A program made the position numbers and the translations under genes. A stretch of 64,000 nucleotides of DNA, from positions 620,001 through 684,000 of the forward strand of contig JAUILN010000004.1 of the NCBI GenBank assembly GCA_030432695.1, given 5' to 3'. Shown one piece after another: positions 1-9,305 of this stretch (its first letter is position 1; every line of letters begins with the position of its first letter). The DNA is from a bacterium (GTDB lineage Bacteria; Planctomycetota; UBA1135; UBA2386). The notes under the pieces are model-generated. The model had not been told where the DNA came from, did no database searches, and was given only the letters and a program-made list of their open reading frames with translations.

Positions 1-2
1 TG

Positions 3-1589
3 CCCGACCTGGAGATCACCCTGAGACCCCTCGATTCGTTCCTCCTGCTCCCACTCCTCGCGCTCTGCGGCCCGCGACTCGTCGTGGCGCAGGACGCCGC
101 CGACTTCCAGCGCCTCGGCACCTGGATCCAGCCGATCCCCGGCTCGCTGGTCCTCGCGGGCAGCCAGGATCCGCCCGACTGTGTCGTCGACGTGTTGCTG
201 GAACGGGCCGGAGGGCGCACGGCGGTGATCGGCGTGCTCGGCGGAGGCAAGCGCAAGGGCCTCGGCAAGCGGCTGGTCGAGCGTGGCGCGCTGGACGTGC
301 GCGGGATCGCACCCTTGCCGGCGCGGGGCAAGGCGCGCGATGCGGCGCTGCTGGCGTGGTTGGAGTTGGACGGGGTGTGGCTGGGCGAGCGTGCTTCACC
401 GGGTGACGACCCGACGACCGACGCGTTGGTCCTCGAGGTCGCGCGGCGCGGCGGCGTGGTCGGTGCGGGAGGAGCCGCGGTCGAAGCATTGCTGGCGAGC
501 GACCGCGCGCGCGAGCAGCCGCTGTTGCCGTTCGTGGTGGTGCGTGCTGGCAGCGGTGCGGGAGATCCGGTCCCGGGTGCCGTGCAGTTCGCGGTCGACG
601 AGGACGCCGCGTTGATCGTGCACACCGGGCGCCGGGTCTGCGGATACGGCACCGGCGGTGTCGTCGCGTCGGTGGCGGGCACGGACAGTGGCTGGCGGGC
701 GCTGCGTCAGGAGCTCGAGGTGATCGACGTCCTCGATCCCGGCGATCGGCCGTCGTACGCCCTCGACCTGCTGGCCTGGATGCGCGCCGCGCAGGATCGC
801 GTCGGCCCGGTGTTTCCAGCGGCTGAGCCGGTGCCGGTCGAGATCTCGCGCGGCACGTTGGTCCTGCAGGGTGGCGGGGGCGTGAGCGACGCGACCTGGG
901 AGGCCTTCGTTGCGGCGGCCGGCGGCAAAGACGCGCGCTTCGCGTGCGTGCCGAGTGCCAACGACTTCGAGCCGGGCGAAGACGTGCGCTCTTACAGCGC
1001 CGGCCAGTTGCGTGAGCGCGGCTGTTCGCACGTGACGGTGTGTCACGCGCCGGGCGCCGCCAGTGCCCACGCCGACGCGCGCCTGCACGAGTTGCTGCAA
1101 GCGGCCGACGCGGTGTGGATCGACGGCGGGCGGACGTTCCGCTTCATGGACCACTACCAGGGCACCACCGTAGCCGCGCTGCTCGCCGAGGTGCTGCGCC
1201 GCGGCGGCGTGGTCGGCGGCAGCTCGGCAGGGTGTCAGGTCCTCGGCGAGTTCCTGGTCCGCGGCGACCCGCGCTCGAACCGGGTGCTGGTGCAGCCGGG
1301 CTACACGCGCGGGCTGGGGCTCCTGCCGGGTGTCGTGCTGGACGCGCACTTCCTGCAGCGCGAACGCGACACCGAGTTCCGCGAGTTGGTCGCGAATCAC
1401 CCGCAGTTGCTCGGCATCGGCGTCGACGAGAACACTGCGCTGGTGGTGGAGGGTCGGGTGGCGCGGGTGCTGGGGGAGAATCGCGTGTCGTTCGTCGATC
1501 TGCGCGAGAACCGCGACGGGGAGCCGGTGCGGTTGAGAAGCGGGGAGAGCTACGATCTGAAGGAGCGGGGGGTGAAGGACGCGCCGTGA
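3..1589 (+). CDS. Exported cyanophycinase-like (peptidase S51) protein with tandem domains, 5' end uncertain
   Basis: Probable Ser-type peptidase of the cyanophycinase/S51 family, exported. Two homologous halves are visible. The C-terminal half carries the nucleophile elbow GGSSAG (1215-1232), a DAHF..R.R motif and a GIGVDENTAL strand, all hallmarks of cyanophycinase-like hydrolases. The N-terminal half lines up with it, but the elbow reads GAGGAA (around 450-475), so its Ser is lost and it should be inactive. The first obvious start is GTG at 84, but that would begin right at a signal-peptidase-like site (VVA then QDAAD). The codons before it (33-83) encode a hydrophobic leader, so the true start is upstream, at a rare codon or beyond the window edge. 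It is separated by 193 bp from the next gene and looks monocistronic. The substrate is unknown; beta-Asp-Arg polymer is only a family guess. Confidence 0.75.
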   Translation, partial: PDLEITLRPLDSFLLLPLLALCGPRLVVAQDAADFQRLGTWIQPIPGSLVLAGSQDPPDCVVDVLLERAGGRTAVIGVLGGGKRKGLGKRLVERGALDVRGIAPLPARGKARDAALLAWLELDGVWLGERASPGDDPTTDALVLEVARRGGVVGAGGAAVEALLASDRAREQPLLPFVVVRAGSGAGDPVPGAVQFAVDEDAALIVHTGRRVCGYGTGGVVASVAGTDSGWRALRQELEVIDVLDPGDRPSYALDLLAWMRAAQDRVGPVFPAAEPVPVEISRGTLVLQGGGGVSDATWEAFVAAAGGKDARFACVPSANDFEPGEDVRSYSAGQLRERGCSHVTVCHAPGAASAHADARLHELLQAADAVWIDGGRTFRFMDHYQGTTVAALLAEVLRRGGVVGGSSAGCQVLGEFLVRGDPRSNRVLVQPGYTRGLGLLPGVVLDAHFLQRERDTEFRELVANHPQLLGIGVDENTALVVEGRVARVLGENRVSFVDLRENRDGEPVRLRSGESYDLKERGVKDAP

Positions 1590-1782
1590 GCGGTCACTCT
1601 GCGCGTCGTCAGCACGACGAGGATCTCGTCGGCCGACCACGGGCAGTTCGGCGACCGTGTCGCTCCCGTTTCTCGTGCCCGAGTCTCCTCGGGCAGACTA
1701 TCGCAGGCCATCGAATGGGCCCTCGTCCGGGATCGACCGAGGTCGATGCCGCGCACCGGTCAGCCACTCCCATAGCGCTCGA

Positions 1783-3069
1783 ATGACGGCCTTCCCCTTC
1801 CTCACGCGCGAAGACCCCAATGCCAAGATCAAGGGCTCGCGCGATCCGTTGGGCATCCAGCCGGTCTGGGCGGCGTTCGGTCGCCACCTGGTCCTCAACC
1901 TCACCACGCAGTCATCGTCGGTGCGTGGGTTCACCAGTGTGCTCCTCGCGCGCTGGTTCGGCGAGCGGCTGATCGGGTCGGGGCGGATGCCGGCCGAGGC
2001 CGCGCTCGACGTGTTCCTGCGTTTCGAGCAGGTCGCTGCCTACGTCCGGCACGTCGCGCATGGCGTAGCGGATTCGGCGATCCGGGGGATCGAGCGGGTC
2101 CGCCTGCATCTCGAAGAGACCGGTGGGCGGCCGCGGATCGATCTGGGTCGGACGGGCAGGATCCTCGCCGACCAGAAGACCTACGGCCTCTGGGGGCTCT
2201 ACTCGGTACCGGCGCGCCGTTCCGGGTGGTTGGCGGAGGGACCGGTCGGACTCACCGAGGAGGCCCGCGCGTTCGTCGAGCAGCACTACATCCGGCCGAT
2301 GGGACGCAAGGTCGCTCGGCTCGAGCGCCTTTTGGTCGAGGGGGGCCGCTTGGATACACGGCGTGGTGGCGACCAGGTCTTCCAGTTGTTGGTCGGGCCG
2401 TTGCAGCCCGGGTTCACCGCGGCGGAGCGCGGATTCTACGGCCGCGACCTCCGCGATGGTGGGGGACTGCCCGGTGCCGATCTCCAGCGGAGGTTCCGCG
2501 AGGAGCTGGAGGCTGCCGACCGGCTCGCCCAGGGATTCGGCCGCGGAGACGTCGAGGCCCTCGTCGAGCGGACGGTGAGCACGCGTCCCGAGTTGGCAGA
2601 GAAGCTGCTTCGCATCGCACGCATCGAAGCCGTGGTGGCGCCGGCCGACGCCTTGTTCGAGCTGGTGTTGGCCCGCGATGGCCGGGCGGTCGATGCGGTG
2701 GCGGCCGAGGTGGGCGCTGCGTGGCGGGGGCCGCTGCCGCATCTCGACCGGATGGCCTTCGAGTCTCTCGCCGTCGAGATCGAGCGTGCCAGCTCGCGGG
2801 AACGTCGAGAGCACATGGCGGTCTGCGACGCGGCCCTGTCGGGAGGCGACCTCGCTGGCGCGATCCGCGGTGTGGTCCGCTGGAACGCACGGGTCATGGC
2901 CGAGCGGAAGTCGGCGCCGTGGGTCACACTCGCACGCGACGGCACGTTGCAGGTGCGTTATCGGGGAATCGAACGTCGTCTGCCCTCGGGCGACGAGTTG
3001 GCGAGCCTCTGGGCCAACAGCTACTTCGTCGACGCGCTGAAGGCGGTCACCCGGGAGCTTCGCGGATGA
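1783..3069 (+). CDS. Unrecognised 428-residue protein, first gene of a helicase/PLD cassette
   Basis: Soluble protein with no signal peptide or membrane span and no domain I recognise. The N-terminus is rich in polar and aromatic residues (DPLGIQPVWAAFGRHLVLNL), followed by a segment with GLWGLYSVPARRSGWL and a mostly helical, Glu/Arg/Leu-rich second half. I chose ATG 1783 over an earlier in-frame start at 1657 because the 1657-1782 stretch has low-complexity, non-coding-like composition. The stop overlaps the PLD gene start in an ATGA (3066-3069), so the two are translationally coupled. The context (PLD nuclease plus SNF2 helicase directly downstream) suggests an accessory or sensor subunit of a nucleic-acid-targeting system. 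The function is inferred from neighbours only. Confidence 0.8.
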   Translation: MTAFPFLTREDPNAKIKGSRDPLGIQPVWAAFGRHLVLNLTTQSSSVRGFTSVLLARWFGERLIGSGRMPAEAALDVFLRFEQVAAYVRHVAHGVADSAIRGIERVRLHLEETGGRPRIDLGRTGRILADQKTYGLWGLYSVPARRSGWLAEGPVGLTEEARAFVEQHYIRPMGRKVARLERLLVEGGRLDTRRGGDQVFQLLVGPLQPGFTAAERGFYGRDLRDGGGLPGADLQRRFREELEAADRLAQGFGRGDVEALVERTVSTRPELAEKLLRIARIEAVVAPADALFELVLARDGRAVDAVAAEVGAAWRGPLPHLDRMAFESLAVEIERASSRERREHMAVCDAALSGGDLAGAIRGVVRWNARVMAERKSAPWVTLARDGTLQVRYRGIERRLPSGDELASLWANSYFVDALKAVTRELRG

Positions 3070-5150
3070 CCTCGGACATCCCTCAGGAGGTCCTGTCGCG
3101 TGCGCTGGGCGACGCGGTCGCGGGGCGGCGGGTGCGGGTCGCGGTCTTCACGACCTTCTGCTTCGAACCGGGCTTCTTCGAACTCCAGGTTCTGCCGGTG
3201 CTGTTCGAGCATCCGTTTCGTCAGGCCGACGTCCTGAAGCGGATCCAGCTCGAGGACGCGCTGCGCGAGGTCGACGAACTCGCCGTCTACTACGACCAGC
3301 GGGAGCTGGTGCCGAGCGAGGAGCCAGCCACGCTGGACTATCGGCGGATCGACGTACGGCATGCGACAGGAGCCTTCCATCCGAAGTTGATCCTGCTGTT
3401 GGTCGACGAACTTCCGGATCGGCTGGAGGCGGTCGGTTTGGCGCGCGGGGCGCGGCGGCAGAGTCTGTTGGTGGGGATCCTGTCGGCCAACCTCACGCGG
3501 GCGGGCTGGTGGGAGAACGTCGAGTGCGCGCATTTCGAGGAGATCCGCGATCGGGAGCTGAGCGCCGAGAGGGTGCCGTTCCGGCGTGACCTGTTGGGGC
3601 TCCTGCGGCGCGTGCGGCGCGCGGCGGCGCCTGCGGAAGAGCATCGGGCGCTCGAGCGGATCGGCGAGTTCCTAGGTTCCCGCACGGTGCGTGACCGGCC
3701 GGCGCACGAGCGCAGTGGAGGGAAGTGGCACACCCGGATCTTCCACGGCCAGACCGCGTTCGCCGAATGGCTCCGGGCGAGACGACTCGGAGCCGTTCGA
3801 TTCGATTGGAACCTCGAGATCATCTCGCCCTACTTTCCGCGAGCCGGTGCGCGGCCGCTGCTGGCCTTGCGGGATCGGCTCGGCTTGCGACAGGTCCGCG
3901 TGTCGCTGCCTCTGCGCGAAGACGGCAGTGCCGCGATCACGGCCGAGACCTACGCGGCGGTCGAGGCGGCGGGAGCCCGGTGGGCCCGGCTGCCGGCGGA
4001 GGTCACCGGGCGAGGCAGTGGCGGGCAGGGTGAGCGGCTGTCCGATCGCTTCGTGCACGCCAAGGTCTACCGGTTCTGGGGAAGGGCGCCGGACGGTGGG
4101 CGTCGCGAGATCCTGGTGGTGGGCTCGGTGAACTGCACCGAGGCCGCCCATGGCCGGGGTCGCAACGTGGAGGCCGCCTGGCTGGTCGACGGCTCGGCAG
4201 GCGGACGGGCGAGGTGGTGGCTACAGCCGTTGGAGGCTGCCCCGCAGCGCTTCGCGGAGGAGGCGCCCGCCGAGGAGTCGGAGGCATCGGGAGTCTCGTT
4301 GGATCTGGCACTGTCGTTCGACTGGGCCACCGGTCATGCCACGTATCGATTGCGCGAGGATCGCGACACCGGGTTGAGGGTGCTCTCCGTGGCGCGCGGC
4401 GAGCTGTTCGTCTTCACCGCGGAGCCCGGTGAGGCGTGGCGCGAGCTCGGTGAGCAGGCCTCGGCTGCGCTCGAGGAGCAGCTGCGGTCCACCAGCTTCG
4501 TCGAGATCGAACCGGTCGACGGGACGCCTGCCTGGGTGGCGTTGGTCCGGGAGGAGAACGTGGCGCACCGACCGTCGCTGCTGGCGCGATTGACTCCGGA
4601 GCAGATCCTCGAGTTCTGGTCGCTGCTGAGTCCCGAGCAGCGCGCCGCATTCCTCGAGAAGCGGCTGCCGGAGCTGCGGATCGAGGGTCTGGAACTCGCG
4701 CCGTCCGGCCGGTTCGCGCAGGTGGCGACGTTGTTCGATCGCTTCGCCGGGATCTACCACGCCTTCGGCTGTCTGGGGCGGTCGGTGCACGAGGCCCTGG
4801 ACGAGGGCCGCGAGCACGCGGCCGAGTCGCGGCTGTTCGGATCGAAGTACGACTCGCTTCCAACCCTGTTGGAGCGGGAGGTGGCCGACGACGCACGGGA
4901 TCCGCTGATTCGCTACGTCACCTTCCTCTGTGCCCGACAGGTCGTCGAGCGCGTGGCGCAGGACTGGCCGGAGTTCGCCGCGAGAAGTCGGGAACGGACC
5001 GTGCGGTTGCAGGAGCTGCTGTCGCGGAGCGGCGAAGTGCGCGCTGCTGTAGGGCTCGACGATGCGGCGTTCCTGGAATGGTTCGAGCCGGCCTTTCTCG
5101 CGGCCGCGTCGGACCCGGACGAATTCGAGCGGGCGGAGGGTGGTCGATGA
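3066..5150 (+). CDS. Phospholipase D-like (HKD) phosphodiesterase/nuclease
   Basis: 694-residue cytoplasmic protein of the PLD superfamily, probably a nuclease given its partner. The first half-site is H105-P-K107 in FHPKLILLLVDE, followed by SANLT (S140, N142). The second half-site is H331-A-K333 in FVHAKVYRFWG, followed by GSVNCT (about residues 352-358) and a Glu in RNVEAAW. Both His/Lys pairs and both N/E elements are present, so the bilobed active site appears intact. The C-terminal 300 residues form an unassigned, mostly helical region. It overlaps its upstream neighbour (ATGA 3066-3069) and the helicase gene (ATGA 5147-5150), implying one operon with fixed stoichiometry. PLD proteins paired with SNF2-type helicases occur in several defence systems (drmC of DISARM; DUF3427 PLD-helicase fusions). 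No DUF1998 or methylase partner is present here. Confidence 0.85.
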   Translation: MTSDIPQEVLSRALGDAVAGRRVRVAVFTTFCFEPGFFELQVLPVLFEHPFRQADVLKRIQLEDALREVDELAVYYDQRELVPSEEPATLDYRRIDVRHATGAFHPKLILLLVDELPDRLEAVGLARGARRQSLLVGILSANLTRAGWWENVECAHFEEIRDRELSAERVPFRRDLLGLLRRVRRAAAPAEEHRALERIGEFLGSRTVRDRPAHERSGGKWHTRIFHGQTAFAEWLRARRLGAVRFDWNLEIISPYFPRAGARPLLALRDRLGLRQVRVSLPLREDGSAAITAETYAAVEAAGARWARLPAEVTGRGSGGQGERLSDRFVHAKVYRFWGRAPDGGRREILVVGSVNCTEAAHGRGRNVEAAWLVDGSAGGRARWWLQPLEAAPQRFAEEAPAEESEASGVSLDLALSFDWATGHATYRLREDRDTGLRVLSVARGELFVFTAEPGEAWRELGEQASAALEEQLRSTSFVEIEPVDGTPAWVALVREENVAHRPSLLARLTPEQILEFWSLLSPEQRAAFLEKRLPELRIEGLELAPSGRFAQVATLFDRFAGIYHAFGCLGRSVHEALDEGREHAAESRLFGSKYDSLPTLLEREVADDARDPLIRYVTFLCARQVVERVAQDWPEFAARSRERTVRLQELLSRSGEVRAAVGLDDAAFLEWFEPAFLAAASDPDEFERAEGGR

Positions 5151-8100
5151 CCGGGCTGCGGCGGGTGACCGCGGCGCTGGTCGACGAACTGATCGACTTC
5201 GCGCCGACTGCCGAGGCGAAGCGTCGCGGCTATGCGAGCTACCAACGCGATGGCGCGGTCGCCCTGTGCAACATGCTCGCGGCGAACCGTGTCGCCTACC
5301 TCGCCGACGAGGTCGGGATGGGCAAGACCTACGTGGCGCTGGCGGTCGCGTCGTTGTTGCGCTGGCAGCAGCCTCGGGCACGGATCGTGGTGCTGGCCCC
5401 ACGCGAGAACATCCAGCGCAAGTGGGAGAAGGAACTCCGCAACTTCGTGCGGCTGAACTGGCGGCACATCGGCCTCCGGGTCAAGGCGCTCGATGGCGAG
5501 CCGGCGTGGCAGCCGATGGTCTGTGGTTCGCTGGAGGAATTCCTGCACGAAGCACTGATCGACGGGGACCGCGACTTCCTGCTACGCGCTACCAGCTTCT
5601 CGTTGCCGTTCGAGGAACTCGACGCGCGTCGCAAGCTGCGGTGGCGGCTGCGCAAGCTGGCGCCCTGGGTCGACGCAAGGAGGCTCGCCGCCAGGACGCC
5701 GGGAGATTTCCGCGATGCCTATGGAATGGCCCTGAACGCTCTGGTTCCGGAGATCGATCTGCTGATCGTCGACGAGGCCCACAACCTGAAACACGGCTTC
5801 GGTCCGAAGGTGAGCACGCGGAATCGCCTGCTCGGCCTGGCGCTGGGCCGCGGCGCGGAGGAACTCGATCTGCCGGACGACTATCGGCCGCGCGTGCGAC
5901 GTGCCCTGCTGCTCTCGGCCACGCCGTTCGAAGACGACTACGGCGCCGTACAGCGGCAGCTCGACGTGCTGGGCTTCGGCGCTGCCGAACTCCTTTCGGG
6001 CGGGAGCGGGACACCCCGCAGCGTGCGCGAGTTGATCGACCGGGAGCGCGGTGAGGAGGAGCAGCGGGAGGTCCTGGCGCGATTGATGCTCCGTCGGGTC
6101 GCCGGCCTGCGGATCGCGGGGCGCAAGTTCACGCGCAACATGTACCGCCGCGAGTGGCGGCAGGGCGGCCTCGACCGGCACGACGAGCCGATGCGTCTCT
6201 CCGATCCGAAACAGCGACTGGTGGTCGCCCTGGTGCAGAAGAAGGTCGCAGAGGTGCTCCAGCACGAGCGGTTCGGGAACAGCTTCCAGATCGGGATGCT
6301 GTCGTCCTTCGAGAGCTTCCTGGAATCGGTCGGTCGCATGCGGCGGGTCGGGCAGACCGGTGGAGCCGAGGTCGACCCGGACGAGGGCGCGGTGTTCGAC
6401 GACGCGCAGCAGGCCGACGACCGGAGCGAGCGGGAGGGCGTGGACCGGGATGCCGTCGGCTCGGTGGTCGAGTCGTACCGGGCACGGTTCGGGGAGGGGC
6501 TACCGCATCCGAAGCTCGACGCGACTCGCGATGCTCTCGCCCGGTGCTTCGAGGACGGCGAGAAGCGGCTGGTCTTCGTGCGGCGGGTCGCGACCGTGGG
6601 TGAACTGGGTGCACGTCTCGACCGTGCCTGCGACTCGTGGCTGAAGGACCGCATGGTCGACGCCTTGCCGGCGGCGATGCAGGGCGAGCTCGAGGAGCTG
6701 TGGCAGCGCTACCAGGCCGAACGGCGAGCGCGAGTCGGCGTGCCGGCCGGGGACGAAGCGTGGTCCGACCTGCGGGATCCAGACGACGACCGGCAGGCCT
6801 TGTTCGTCGACGAGGATCCGGGCGGTCGGGAGACGTTCTTCTCGTGGTTCTTCCGCGGAGAGGGTCCCGCCGGCGTCCTCTCCGGCGGGGCGTTCCAGAA
6901 GAACCGCTTCGCCAGCCAGAGTTCGGCCTACGCCACCTTCTTCGAGGCCGATCACGTCGGCTGGTTGCTCCGTGAGGAGGGTAGCGCGGGCGAAGACATC
7001 GTCGCAGGCCTGGCCTCGCAGCTCCGCGAGAGTCGGCACGCCACGGTCGTCCGCCTGCGTGACGGGGCCTGGCGCTACTACCAGCACCGCACGAAGGTCC
7101 GCGACTACCGCAAGATCCTGGTGTTCGAGTCCTACCAGGCGGCCGGGCTCGAGCTGCTGGCGGCCGAGGCGCCAAAGCGGCTGGCCGCGCGGGCCGAGAT
7201 CATCCTGCGGCAACGCTACGTCGACGTCTCGGAGCCGGCCGGGAAGCCGCCCGACGGCTTTCCTGGGCCGGAACGCAGTCTGGGGCTGGCCACCTTCTTC
7301 ACCGAGCTGGCGCGGGACTCCGAACTCTGCGCGGCACTCTGGCCGGACGAGATGACGGCCGCGGCAGCAACCGACCTCGAGGCTTTCCGATGGGGTTTCC
7401 GCCGCCGTGAGCAGCGGCGGGAGTTGCTCTCGGCGATGGCGCGTCTCGGCCTGGCCTACGTCGATCTCTACCTCGAGGCCATCGCCGCGGTGGGCTCGTT
7501 CGCCCTCAAGACCCAGCCAGGTGCGGGAGCCGACGAACGCCTCGCTCGGGCCTTCGTCGCGCGTCTGCGGCAGCAGCAGGATCGAGCCGGGCCGTCGGCG
7601 TGGCGAGAGCTGCACGATGCGGCACGGCAGTTCGATCTGCTTCTCGACGTCAACTTCCCGGAAGTTCCGGAGGCGGACCTGCGTGGCGTCGCGCGGATCT
7701 ACGGCCAGACCCTGCAGCACCAGATGCCGATCGGCCGGATGGCGGGCGGAGTCAACAAGCGCCTGGTCCGGCAGTTCCGGATGCCGGGCTTCCCGTTGGT
7801 GTTGGTGACCACGAACGTGCTGCAGGAGGGCGAAGACCTGCACACCTTCTGCCGTCACGTCGTGCACTACGGCATCACCTGGACCCCTTCGGCAATGGAG
7901 CAGCGCACCGGCCGCGTCGACCGCATCGGAAGCCTCGCGCAGCGAACGCTCGACGGCCGCCGCGACGAGCCGTCCGGCGCCGAGCTCATCCAGGTGCAGT
8001 TTCCTCACCTGCGTGACACGGTCGAGGTGTTGCAGGTCCGTCGGGTGCTGCGGCGGCTGAATCGGTTCCTGGAACTCATGCACGAGGGTAGGGGCGGCAC

Positions 8101-9208
8101 GGTGTCACAGGACAGTCGTCTCGACACCGCCCGTGCACTCCAGGAGGAGACGCAGGTGCTGCCGCAGTTGCAGGGCGAGATGCGGTCGCTGTTCGAGGTG
8201 GAGGAGACATGGTTGGCGGCTGGGCCGGGTGCATTGGGTGCGCCGTGCATCGATGCGGAATGCGTGAGGGGGCTCGCGGGCCTGGAGGTGCAGCTCGGTC
8301 GGCTGGCCGAGGAGCTGTCTCGGCGTCGCGCCGTGCAATGGGCTCGCGACGGCCGTCGCTATCGCCGGTCCGGGAGCGCGATCCTCGATCGCGGTCGTCT
8401 GCAGGTGCTGCGTGGTGAGGCGCGGGGGCCGCAGGTCCAAGAGGGAGCCGGAGAGCTGCCGCACCGGCGATTCCAGGTGAAGCTGATTTCGCGTCCCGGG
8501 CGGGAGGAGGTTCTGCTTCGCTGCGAAGCCGCCGTCGAGGAGTTCGAACTGGATGACGAACGCGTGGACTGGCTCTACCGGGCGCAGCGAGTCCTCGGCG
8601 GCGTGCGGCTCTCGATCGAGCCCACGGCAGGACGGCGGAGGTATCTGGTGCGGGTCGGTGTCGATCTGTTGTTCGGGGAAGCGACCGCGCAGATCGATCC
8701 GCTGGAGGGCGCGGTGCTGCGGGTGGTGACGGCTGCGGCGGCGTTGGGGAGCAGGCGGGAGCTGGAACGAGGCGACGCAGCGATGCGCGCTCCGGACCCC
8801 GACCTGCTGGCGATGGTCGACGAGGTGATCGAGGCGCAGGCCCGCGGTGGCTGCGCTTCCTGGCGGCACCAGGCCGGCGAGATCGTGGTGGCGCTACGAG
8901 ATGGGCGCAGCCAGCGCGTTCGCCTGGCCCTGGTGGACGAAGCGGTCCGTCTGACGTCGACGGTGGTGGATGCGGAGGTCGTGACTCGCAGCCTCGACCA
9001 CTGGCGCGAGTTGACGCTTCGCGCCTGGGTCCGCAACGGCCGCAAGGCTCTCGTCGCGTTCGGATTCGACGAGGAGGATGCGTTGATCGGCGGGATCGAG
9101 CAGCCCCGCGCGACGCTCGATCGGGAGCAGCTGGAGAGCTACGTGGAAGCGGTCGCCTTGGAATGTGACCGGTTCGAGTTCGCGCTGACCGGGCGGGATC
9201 GAGAGTGA
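5147..9208 (+). CDS. Large SNF2/RapA-like superfamily 2 helicase
   Basis: 1353-residue ATP-dependent DNA or RNA translocase. Motifs visible: Walker A DEVGMGKT (about residues 54-61), Walker B/DEAH in LLIVDEAH (about 207-211), motif III LLLSATPF (about 255-262), motif IV in KRLVFVRRVATV, motif V TTNVLQEGEDLHTF and motif VI EQRTGRVDRIG (about 917-927). The two RecA lobes are separated by a very long insertion (roughly residues 400-850), and about 400 residues follow motif VI. This size and split are typical of defence-associated SNF2 proteins rather than chromatin or RapA proteins. It is the last gene of the coupled three-gene set. The preferred start is ATG 5147, inside the ATGA overlap, not the in-frame 5078 start, which would overlap PLD coding sequence further. 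A convergent kinase gene follows about 100 bp later. Confidence 0.9.
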   Translation: MTGLRRVTAALVDELIDFAPTAEAKRRGYASYQRDGAVALCNMLAANRVAYLADEVGMGKTYVALAVASLLRWQQPRARIVVLAPRENIQRKWEKELRNFVRLNWRHIGLRVKALDGEPAWQPMVCGSLEEFLHEALIDGDRDFLLRATSFSLPFEELDARRKLRWRLRKLAPWVDARRLAARTPGDFRDAYGMALNALVPEIDLLIVDEAHNLKHGFGPKVSTRNRLLGLALGRGAEELDLPDDYRPRVRRALLLSATPFEDDYGAVQRQLDVLGFGAAELLSGGSGTPRSVRELIDRERGEEEQREVLARLMLRRVAGLRIAGRKFTRNMYRREWRQGGLDRHDEPMRLSDPKQRLVVALVQKKVAEVLQHERFGNSFQIGMLSSFESFLESVGRMRRVGQTGGAEVDPDEGAVFDDAQQADDRSEREGVDRDAVGSVVESYRARFGEGLPHPKLDATRDALARCFEDGEKRLVFVRRVATVGELGARLDRACDSWLKDRMVDALPAAMQGELEELWQRYQAERRARVGVPAGDEAWSDLRDPDDDRQALFVDEDPGGRETFFSWFFRGEGPAGVLSGGAFQKNRFASQSSAYATFFEADHVGWLLREEGSAGEDIVAGLASQLRESRHATVVRLRDGAWRYYQHRTKVRDYRKILVFESYQAAGLELLAAEAPKRLAARAEIILRQRYVDVSEPAGKPPDGFPGPERSLGLATFFTELARDSELCAALWPDEMTAAAATDLEAFRWGFRRREQRRELLSAMARLGLAYVDLYLEAIAAVGSFALKTQPGAGADERLARAFVARLRQQQDRAGPSAWRELHDAARQFDLLLDVNFPEVPEADLRGVARIYGQTLQHQMPIGRMAGGVNKRLVRQFRMPGFPLVLVTTNVLQEGEDLHTFCRHVVHYGITWTPSAMEQRTGRVDRIGSLAQRTLDGRRDEPSGAELIQVQFPHLRDTVEVLQVRRVLRRLNRFLELMHEGRGGTVSQDSRLDTARALQEETQVLPQLQGEMRSLFEVEETWLAAGPGALGAPCIDAECVRGLAGLEVQLGRLAEELSRRRAVQWARDGRRYRRSGSAILDRGRLQVLRGEARGPQVQEGAGELPHRRFQVKLISRPGREEVLLRCEAAVEEFELDDERVDWLYRAQRVLGGVRLSIEPTAGRRRYLVRVGVDLLFGEATAQIDPLEGAVLRVVTAAAALGSRRELERGDAAMRAPDPDLLAMVDEVIEAQARGGCASWRHQAGEIVVALRDGRSQRVRLALVDEAVRLTSTVVDAEVVTRSLDHWRELTLRAWVRNGRKALVAFGFDEEDALIGGIEQPRATLDREQLESYVEAVALECDRFEFALTGRDRE

Positions 9209-9253
9209 TGGCTTGCGGCGTGACGGCCCTTCAGGGCGGGTCTTCGCACGATC

Positions 9254-9269
9254 TCGCGGATGTCCGCGA
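9254..9269. terminator. Candidate hairpin between convergent genes
   Basis: Perfect inverted repeat TCGCGGA-TG-TCCGCGA in the 97-bp gap between the helicase gene (+) and the kinase gene (-). There is no U-tract on either strand, so intrinsic termination is only a guess based on position. Its tight 2-nt loop also fits a simple palindrome. Confidence 0.3.
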
Positions 9270-9305
9270 CTCACGCGATCCCGCGCCGTCCCGCGCCGCC
9301 GACGC

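Noticed and set aside
1783..9208. Assignment of the helicase/PLD cassette to DISARM
   Set aside because: No DUF1998 (drmB) protein or DNA methylase is encoded next to it, and the first gene is not drmA-like.
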